From: Bacteroidales bacterium
GTDB lineage: Bacteria > Bacteroidota > Bacteroidia > Bacteroidales > UBA3824
Direction of reading: 5' to 3'
DNA: 8,383 bases
NCBI GenBank assembly: GCA_016287995.1
Contig: JAEEXW010000102.1
Coordinates: 1-8,383, forward strand
A program made the position numbers and the translations under genes. Below the pieces are notes generated by a model, which did no database searches, had not been told where the DNA came from, and saw only the letters and a program-made list of their open reading frames with translations. This document shows positions 1 through 4,294 of the stretch, piece by piece (within the stretch, counting starts at the first letter, position 1; each line of letters opens with the position of its first letter).

Positions 1-378
1 GGTAATACTACGTTCAAGTATGCTCAAGCATGTGCGTTAGACGGGATTCCAACAAGTGCCGATTTTGAAGAACTGTACACTCAATGTCTTTGGGTGTGGG
101 ATGCAACCAACAAAGGCTACAACGTCTTCAAGTCGAAGTCTGATTCTGACAAGGGAAAGGTAACCCCGACTGCGACTTACGATGTCTCAACCGACCCGCA
201 TATTTTCCTTCCTGCGGCTTTCAACGGCAACCGCAGCGGCACCTACTGGTCGAGTATTCTCTGCGACGACGACAGCTACGCGTATTGTTTGTACTTTTAT
301 TCGTTCGCTGTGATTCCCAAGCGCAACTACAACGTTGAAGGCTTTTACTCTGTTCGCTTGGTTCGGCGCAGTAATTAA
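1..378 (+). CDS. FISUMP/DUF1566-like C-terminal domain protein (5' partial)
   Basis: The reading frame is open from the first base of the window and stops at TAA 376-378, so only the last 125 residues are visible and the start lies to the left. The visible part carries the pattern of the Fibrobacter succinogenes major paralogous domain and related DUF1566-like domains: IPTSADFEEL near residue 16, a C-x-W-x-W segment, IFLPAAF, GTYWSS about 45 residues from the end, and a closing SVRLVRR. This fold resembles the formylglycine-generating/C-type-lectin fold and is usually found at the C-terminus of secreted or surface lipoproteins. The biochemical role is unknown, and any signal peptide or lipobox would be in the missing part. 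G+C is about 49% over 61-300, higher than in the genes further right. The family call is by motif memory; the partial status is certain. Confidence 0.75.
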   Translation, partial: GNTTFKYAQACALDGIPTSADFEELYTQCLWVWDATNKGYNVFKSKSDSDKGKVTPTATYDVSTDPHIFLPAAFNGNRSGTYWSSILCDDDSYAYCLYFYSFAVIPKRNYNVEGFYSVRLVRRSN

Positions 379-415
379 CCATGTTTCCCAAGCCGGAATC
401 GAAACTAAAAAATAG

Positions 416-459
416 CAGGACACTTCAAATTATTTTGAGGTGTCCTGTTTTTGTTTTTG
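416..459 (+). terminator. Intrinsic terminator after the FISUMP-like gene
   Basis: A 14-bp stem (416-429 pairing with 434-447, core AGGACAC/GTGTCCT, one G-T wobble) has a TTAT loop and is followed by TTTTTGTTTTTG. It lies 37 nt after the stop codon of the upstream gene on the same strand. The stem length and T tract make this a strong rho-independent terminator. Confidence 0.9.
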
Positions 460-480
460 TAAAAATTTTTTCTATTTTTG
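450..480 (+). promoter_or_regulatory. Bacteroidota-type promoter for the Rpn-family gene
   Basis: A TTTG -33 box (450-453) is separated by 19 bp from TATTTTTG (473-480), an exact match to the TAnnTTTG -7 consensus of the Bacteroidota primary sigma factor. Transcription should begin near 486-489, leaving a leader of about 20-25 nt before the ATG at 510. The -33 box lies inside the T tract of the preceding terminator. Confidence 0.75.
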
Positions 481-509
481 CGGTTGAAACTTTTAGAATA
501 CAAAACATT

Positions 510-1427
510 ATGGGAAATTATATACGTTTTGATTGGATGATAAAACGCCTTTTGCGAAACAAGAGCAATTTTGTTGTGTTAGAGGGGTTTCTCAGCGTGT
601 TGATTAACCGTCAGATAAAAATTTCGCAACTCCTTGAAAGTGAGTCAAATCAAGAAAACGGCAATCAAAAATTCAACCGCGTAGACCTTTTGGTTGAAGA
701 CGAAAAAGGTGAAAAATTTTTGATAGAAGTTCAGAATGACCACGAGTTGGATTTTTTTCAACGTATGGCTTTCGGCGCGTCAAAAATTATCGCCGAATAT
801 ATGAAAAGCGGTGAGGCATACAAGGCTTTGCCGAAAGTGTATTCGGTCAACATCGTATATTTCAGTCTCGGACAAGGCATGGGTTACGCCTATCACGGAA
901 CGACCGTTTTCAAAAATATGTTCAATAATGAAGACGAACTCAAACTCACGCCTGCGCAAAAGTCAAAATTTGGCGTTGACGAGGTTGCCGGAATTTTTCC
1001 CGAATACTATATTCTCCGTGTCAACAAGTTTGACGAAGAAATCCGTCAGCCGTTGCAAGAGTGGATTTCGTTCTTAAAAACCGGCGAAATTCCCGATGCG
1101 TTTACCGCTCAGGGCTTGAAAGAGGCGCGTGAAATTCTCCGTGTAGATGCTCTCAGCGAAGAAGAGAGAAAGATTTACAAGCGTTATTTGGAAAGTGTCA
1201 GACTTGCGTTAAGTCTTGACGATTCAAGCCGTTACGAGGGCTATTGCGACGGACATATTGACGGCCGTGCAGAAGGCGAAAAAATCGGCATTGAAAAAGG
1301 CCGTGCTGAGCAACTCGTTGAAAGCATTAAAAATCTGATGTCTAACGGCTTTGATTTTGACAAAGCAGTTGAAGTTTTGAAAGTTCCTGCCGGACAAATC
1401 TCCGAATTGAGACGTTGGATTTTTTAA
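510..1427 (+). CDS. Rpn-family PD-(D/E)XK nuclease / putative transposase (PDDEXK_2)
   Basis: A 305-residue protein of the Rpn/TIGR01784 group, often labelled putative transposase. Characterised E. coli Rpn proteins are DNA endonucleases that promote RecA-independent recombination, and some act in phage defence. The N-terminal two thirds hold the nuclease fold: E25 in the first helix, D59 in NRVDLL, and E73-V-Q75 in FLIEVQN, the E-x-Q variant of the E-x-K motif usual in this group, followed by the conserved FFQRMAFGASK. The C-terminal part is helical, with a Gly/Glu-rich linker near residues 250-270 (DGRAEGEKIGIEKGRAE), typical of the family. The frame extends upstream to an ATG at 381, but that start would run through the terminator and promoter; ATG 510 lies just downstream of the predicted transcription start and begins the conserved domain. 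It stands alone between two terminators. The length is full for the family and no damage is visible. Whether it moves DNA or defends the cell cannot be told from sequence. Confidence 0.88.
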   Translation: MGNYIRFDWMIKRLLRNKSNFVVLEGFLSVLINRQIKISQLLESESNQENGNQKFNRVDLLVEDEKGEKFLIEVQNDHELDFFQRMAFGASKIIAEYMKSGEAYKALPKVYSVNIVYFSLGQGMGYAYHGTTVFKNMFNNEDELKLTPAQKSKFGVDEVAGIFPEYYILRVNKFDEEIRQPLQEWISFLKTGEIPDAFTAQGLKEAREILRVDALSEEERKIYKRYLESVRLALSLDDSSRYEGYCDGHIDGRAEGEKIGIEKGRAEQLVESIKNLMSNGFDFDKAVEVLKVPAGQISELRRWIF

Positions 1428-1438
1428 GAATTAACACA

Positions 1439-1469
1439 AAAAAAGCGAACCAAACCGGTTCGCTTTTTT
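1439..1469. terminator. Bidirectional terminator shared by the Rpn gene and tRNA-Arg
   Basis: The hairpin GCGAACC/GGTTCGC (1445-1451 with 1457-1463, 5-nt loop) is flanked by A6 (1439-1444) on the left and T6 (1464-1469) on the right, extending the stem to 13 bp. Read on the + strand it ends the nuclease transcript 11 nt after its stop. Read on the - strand it lies 1 nt beyond the tRNA discriminator base and ends that transcript too. Confidence 0.88.
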
Positions 1470-1470
1470 G

Positions 1471-1542
1471 TAGCCGGGCAGGGAATCGAACCCTGATTTA
1501 CGGTTTAGGAAACCGACGTTCTATCCATTGAACTACTCAGCC
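1471..1542 (-). tRNA. tRNA-Arg (anticodon CCU)
   Basis: The - strand folds into a 72-nt cloverleaf: acceptor GGCTGAG/CCCGGCT, U8-A9, D stem GTTC/GAAC with an 8-nt loop holding GG, anticodon loop TTCCTAA with anticodon CCT (+ strand 1507-1509), 4-nt variable loop, T stem CAGGG/CCCTG with loop TTCGATT, and discriminator A. CCU reads the arginine codon AGG. CCA is not encoded and must be added enzymatically. The acceptor stem is imperfect, with G1-U72 and U4-G69 wobbles and an A6-C67 mismatch, and the outermost anticodon-stem pair is U-U. All tertiary-contact bases that I can check are present, and it has its own promoter and terminator, so I judge it functional. Confidence 0.92.
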
Positions 1543-1552
1543 GATTGCGGGG

Positions 1553-1584
1553 CAAAGGTAGTAACAAAATTGGAGTTTTCCAAA
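1553..1584 (-). promoter_or_regulatory. Promoter for tRNA-Arg
   Basis: On the - strand, TTTG (+ strand 1581-1584) is followed after 20 bp by TACCTTTG (+ strand 1553-1560), an exact TAnnTTTG -7 box. Its right spacing and its position 10 bp before the mature tRNA 5' end (1542) make this the tRNA promoter. Confidence 0.8.
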
Positions 1585-1613
1585 TGTTTTTTTAAGTTTT
1601 TTTCAAAAAAATA

Positions 1614-1647
1614 ATTGCCGTTAATTCGTGTTTTTTTTATAATTTTG
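1614..1647 (+). promoter_or_regulatory. Probable promoter for slyD-coaD
   Basis: TAATTTTG (1640-1647) matches the TAnnTTTG -7 consensus exactly and lies 22 bp before the slyD ATG. The best -33 candidate is ATTG (1614-1617) at 22 bp, slightly long and one base off, so the -33 half is weak. Transcription would start around 1653-1656, giving a leader of about 15 nt that is nearly all A and T. Confidence 0.6.
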
Positions 1648-1669
1648 TCCCGTTAAAAAAAATATTTTG

Positions 1670-2272
1670 ATGAAAGTAGAGAAAAATAAAGTTGTTTCTG
1701 TGAATTATATTCTCAGAAGCGAAGAAAACGGTCCTGTTGTAGAACAGACTAAGGACGGTCATTTGTTGGAATTTTTGTTTGGACGCGGCATGATGCTTCC
1801 GAAATTTGAAGAAAATCTTTCCGGACTTGAAGAAGGTGGAAAAGTAAAATTCCATTTAACGCCTACCGAGGGTTACGGTGAGTATCACGAAGAAATGGTC
1901 GTTAACCTGCCTATAAAGATTTTTCAAGACAAGGACGGTAATCTTAACGAAGAACTTTGCAAGGTCGGCAATCATATTCCGATGCAGGATAACAAAGGCA
2001 ATCATTTGATTGGTAAGGTTTTACAGGTATTTGACAATGCTGTGAAAATTGACTTCAACCATGATATGGCAGGCAAAGACCTTTATTTTGAAGTAGAGGT
2101 GGTCTCTTTGCGCGAGGCTTCTGAGGAGGAAATCGAACACGGACACGTTCATCACGACGGACATTGCTGTCACGGCGAAGGCGGCTGTCATAAACACGAT
2201 GGCGAAGGCGAACATCACTGTCATAAACATGACGGCGAAGGCGAACATCATTGTTGTCATCATAAAGAATAA
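1670..2272 (+). CDS. slyD: FKBP-type peptidyl-prolyl isomerase, SlyD type
   Basis: This 200-residue protein should catalyse cis-trans isomerisation of X-Pro bonds and act as a cytoplasmic folding chaperone; SlyD also delivers nickel in some bacteria. The FKBP core begins at KVEKNKVVSVNYIL and contains LLEFLFGRGMMLPKFEENL and the SGLEEGGKVKF segment. The chaperone 'insert in flap' domain follows TEGYGEYHEE (roughly residues 70-125), and a final FKBP strand ends with LYFEVEVVSLREA. The last 44 residues (157-200) form a metal-binding tail with 16 His and 6 Cys, including a duplicated 11-residue unit. There is no signal peptide. ATG 1670 is preferred over the in-frame TTG three bases earlier, since it follows the predicted promoter and starts the conserved domain. 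coaD begins 2 nt after the stop, so the two are almost certainly one transcript. The isomerase call is secure; the metal role rests on the tail. Confidence 0.93.
   Translation: MKVEKNKVVSVNYILRSEENGPVVEQTKDGHLLEFLFGRGMMLPKFEENLSGLEEGGKVKFHLTPTEGYGEYHEEMVVNLPIKIFQDKDGNLNEELCKVGNHIPMQDNKGNHLIGKVLQVFDNAVKIDFNHDMAGKDLYFEVEVVSLREASEEEIEHGHVHHDGHCCHGEGGCHKHDGEGEHHCHKHDGEGEHHCCHHKE
2186..2251 (+). repeat. 33-bp tandem duplication in the SlyD tail
   Basis: Two adjacent 33-bp units (2186-2218 and 2219-2251) differ at only three positions, all third codon positions (His CAC/CAT twice, Asp GAT/GAC). Each encodes CHKHDGEGEHH. A shorter related stretch (CHGEGG) lies just upstream. The expansion adds metal ligands while keeping frame. 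Confidence 0.9.
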
Positions 2273-2274
2273 AA

Positions 2275-2751
2275 ATGCAAAAAATAGCGGTTTTTCCGGG
2301 TTCTTTCGATCCCTTTACAGCAGGGCATGAGGCTTTGGTTCTAAAAGGTTTGGATTTGTTTGACAGCATAATTGTGGCTGTGGGCGTAAATTCCGACAAA
2401 AAAGGGTTTATGCCTTTGGAAAAACGTCTCGAACTCATAGAAACCGTTTTTAAAAATAACCGGCGGATTCAGGTTAGGAGTTATTCTAACCTGACCGTTG
2501 ATTTTTGTAAAGAAAACGGCGTAACACATATTTTAAGGGGGCTTAGAAATGCGGCGGATTTTGAATATGAGAATAATATCGCACAGATAAACCGCCTTAT
2601 CAGCGGCAATATTGAAACCGTTTTTTTACTTTCCCGTCCCGAACATGCTGCTGTGAGTTCGTCAATCGTCAGGGAACTTATCCGTTATAAAAAAGACGTA
2701 AAAATGTTTTTGCCTTCGGGCATTGATTTTGAGTATTTCTTTAATTCATAA
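2275..2751 (+). CDS. coaD: Pantetheine-phosphate adenylyltransferase
   Basis: CoaD transfers AMP from ATP to 4'-phosphopantetheine to form dephospho-CoA, the penultimate step of coenzyme A synthesis, in the cytoplasm. The 158-residue length is normal for the family. Diagnostic motifs are in place: GSFDPFTAGHE at residues 9-19, with the nucleotidyltransferase T-x-G-H at T15-H18; K42 in the substrate loop; RGLRNAADFEYE at 88-99; and VSSSIVRE at 127-134, the phosphate-binding ISSS-type motif. The ATG follows the slyD stop by 2 nt, indicating coupled translation. The stop codon falls inside the first junction of a heptamer repeat that fills the gap to the next gene. The enzyme is essential in nearly all bacteria, and nothing suggests damage. 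The pairing with slyD suggests shared expression rather than a shared pathway. Confidence 0.96.
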   Translation: MQKIAVFPGSFDPFTAGHEALVLKGLDLFDSIIVAVGVNSDKKGFMPLEKRLELIETVFKNNRRIQVRSYSNLTVDFCKENGVTHILRGLRNAADFEYENNIAQINRLISGNIETVFLLSRPEHAAVSSSIVRELIRYKKDVKMFLPSGIDFEYFFNS

Positions 2752-2770
2752 TTCATAATTCATAATTCGT
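2743..2770 (+). repeat. Heptamer tandem repeat AATTCAT (four units)
   Basis: Three perfect AATTCAT units (2743-2763) and one AATTCGT (2764-2770) overlap the end of coaD and fill most of the gap before the radical SAM gene. The coaD TAA is formed where unit 1 meets unit 2, so gain or loss of a unit would leave CoaD unchanged and only alter spacing to the next start. Confidence 0.9.
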
Positions 2771-2779
2771 AATTTTCAG

Positions 2780-3697
2780 GTGGATATTCATAATTGCAAA
2801 ATGTGTCCTCGCTTTTGTGGCGCGGACAGAACTTCTAATAATTTAGGCTTTTGTGGCTTGGATTCACACGTACATATTGCTGATATATGCGTTCATAAAG
2901 GCGAAGAACCCGTTCTTGGCGGCGAAAAGGGTGTTATTAACGTGTTTTTCAGCGGGTGCAATCTGCGTTGTGTTTATTGTCAGAATTACCAAATCAGTCA
3001 GCAAAAACTTTCGAAAAAAGAGATTACGAGTTGTACTCAGGCGGCAACTATTATCGCCAATTATATGTGCAAAGAGGGTATTAACACGGTCGGTTTTGTT
3101 TCGCCGTCGCATCAGGTATTTCAGATGCGGACTATAATCGATCTCCTTCATAAACGCGGTTTTAAGCCTACGGTTATTTATAACACCAACGCTTACGACG
3201 ATGTGGAGACTTTGCGCGAAATATCTGATTATGTGGACATTTATCTGCCTGATTATAAATATTCTGATGTCGAATTGTCGGAAAAATTGTCGTCTGCGCC
3301 CCTTTATCCCGAAAAGGCTTTGGCGGCAATAAAAGAGATGTATTATCAAAAGGGTTCGCGACTTGTCTTAAATGATGACGGTATCGCGGAAAGCGGCTTG
3401 ATAATAAGGCACTTAGTTTTGCCGAATCATGTTGAAAACTCCGTCAACGCCTTGAAAAACATTGCTTACGAAATTTCGCCGAACATACATTTGTCGTTGA
3501 TGGCGCAGTATTATCCCGAATTTAAGGCACTTGAAATACCTGAACTTAACCGCAATATCACCGCTACGGAATATGAGAAAGTTTGCGAAGCGGCAGAAGA
3601 GTTAGGGCTTTTTAAAGGGTGGTTTCAACAATTAAAGAGCAACGAAAATTACCGCCCTGATTTTGACAAAGACGGAAATCCGTTTGAAGGAAAATAA
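2780..3697 (+). CDS. PflX-type radical SAM protein (COG1313, PflA-like)
   Basis: This 305-residue cytoplasmic enzyme belongs to the radical SAM superfamily. The cluster motif is C60-N-L-R-C64-V-Y-C67 followed by QNYQIS, so a 4Fe-4S cluster bound by three cysteines should reductively cleave S-adenosylmethionine. The N-terminus has four more cysteines (C6, C9, C13, C25) in the C-x2-C-P-R-x-C and GFCG context seen in COG1313 proteins, relatives of the pyruvate formate-lyase activating enzyme. The substrate of this group is not established, and no glycyl radical enzyme gene lies in the window. The start is taken as GTG 2780, because the next in-frame ATG (2801) would remove C6. No upstream ATG exists in frame. 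It follows coaD by 28 nt of mostly repeat sequence and is probably cotranscribed. It converges on the SiaB-like gene, with 26 nt between stops and no clear hairpin. Family assignment is firm; function is open. Confidence 0.87.
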   Translation: MDIHNCKMCPRFCGADRTSNNLGFCGLDSHVHIADICVHKGEEPVLGGEKGVINVFFSGCNLRCVYCQNYQISQQKLSKKEITSCTQAATIIANYMCKEGINTVGFVSPSHQVFQMRTIIDLLHKRGFKPTVIYNTNAYDDVETLREISDYVDIYLPDYKYSDVELSEKLSSAPLYPEKALAAIKEMYYQKGSRLVLNDDGIAESGLIIRHLVLPNHVENSVNALKNIAYEISPNIHLSLMAQYYPEFKALEIPELNRNITATEYEKVCEAAEELGLFKGWFQQLKSNENYRPDFDKDGNPFEGK

Positions 3698-3723
3698 AAA
3701 AGTAAAATATATGTTATTCTTTA

Positions 3724-4272
3724 TTATTTGTCTATTCTGATTGACAAAACGTAAAAATAGTTATCATCGTCCATTTTGTGGAATGTGTATGCAGGCGGAT
3801 AGCCGCTTAAAATTGTGGACTGAATAATGCCTATATTTCCGCCGCCGTTTGGTCCTGATTGCGGCATTGCGCGTTGCTGACGTTTAAATTCGCGGAGTTC
3901 GTCTTTTGACTTTTGAATTATCTGGTCGCATTTTTCGGTCAGTTTTACGTAATCTTCATATCCTACAAGATTGCCCGTAATAAACTGAAAATGGTCAGGA
4001 TACTCTTTTATAAGCATAAGACCTACTCCGGCAGAACGGTCAAGCCCCATACCCGTGGATTTTTCTTTTGAGTAGAGGTAAATGTTCTGACTGAGTTCGA
4101 TAAAAATTTTGAAGAATTTTTTGCCGACCTTTTTGTTGTCCTCCCAAAGCGAATCTTCGATGTTGGAGGCCAATAACGACAAAATTTGTCCGTCAAAAGG
4201 TCCGATGTACGAGATTACAACGTTGTTGTCGAACATCGTTTCAAAAATTTCTTTGCTGTTGATAGATGCCAT
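3724..4272 (-). CDS. SiaB-like protein kinase (DUF6272, GHKL fold)
   Basis: A 182-residue soluble protein resembling the SiaB family. In Pseudomonas, SiaB phosphorylates the small regulator SiaC and the PP2C phosphatase SiaA reverses this. Visible signs are an N-box-like helix, FIELSQNIYLYS (E59, N63); a central FQFITGNLVGYEDYVKLTEK segment followed by a charged helix; a glycine-rich SGPNGGGNIGII (139-150), where family members usually read GGAGLGL; and a closing Y-x-F-H-K-M-D-D-x-N-Y-F pattern near residues 162-173. No signal peptide or membrane helix is present. It is the last gene of the - strand operon, 22 nt after the second SpoIIE phosphatase, and ends in two consecutive TAA codons. The neighbourhood, a kinase beside PP2C phosphatases, strongly supports the assignment, although the glycine-box change leaves ATP use open. 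The partner protein is not in the window. Confidence 0.8.
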   Translation of the reverse strand: MASINSKEIFETMFDNNVVISYIGPFDGQILSLLASNIEDSLWEDNKKVGKKFFKIFIELSQNIYLYSKEKSTGMGLDRSAGVGLMLIKEYPDHFQFITGNLVGYEDYVKLTEKCDQIIQKSKDELREFKRQQRAMPQSGPNGGGNIGIIQSTILSGYPPAYTFHKMDDDNYFYVLSIRIDK

Positions 4273-4294
4273 ATATTTTACTTTTTTAAATTTA

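Noticed and set aside
391..403. AGCCGG followed by AATCGAA, resembling the tRNA-Arg 3' region with six bases missing
   Set aside because: The shared blocks are only 6 and 7 bases, with no continuing identity; too short to call an attachment-site remnant.
416..447. Hairpin after the FISUMP-like gene as a retrohoming cruciform of a diversity-generating retroelement
   Set aside because: The T tract right after the stem explains it fully as a terminator, and no template or reverse transcriptase is present nearby.
381..509. 43-codon N-terminal extension of the Rpn-family gene from ATG 381
   Set aside because: It would translate through the terminator hairpin and the promoter (416-480), has a composition unlike the family, and lies upstream of the predicted transcription start; ATG 510 begins the conserved domain.
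1667..1669. TTG start one codon before slyD ATG
   Set aside because: It adds only one residue, and the ATG immediately after it is the ordinary choice.
3691..3730. AT-rich imperfect inverted repeat between the convergent radical SAM and SiaB-like genes
   Set aside because: The stem is nearly all A-T with bulges and no GC core; not enough for a terminator call on either strand.
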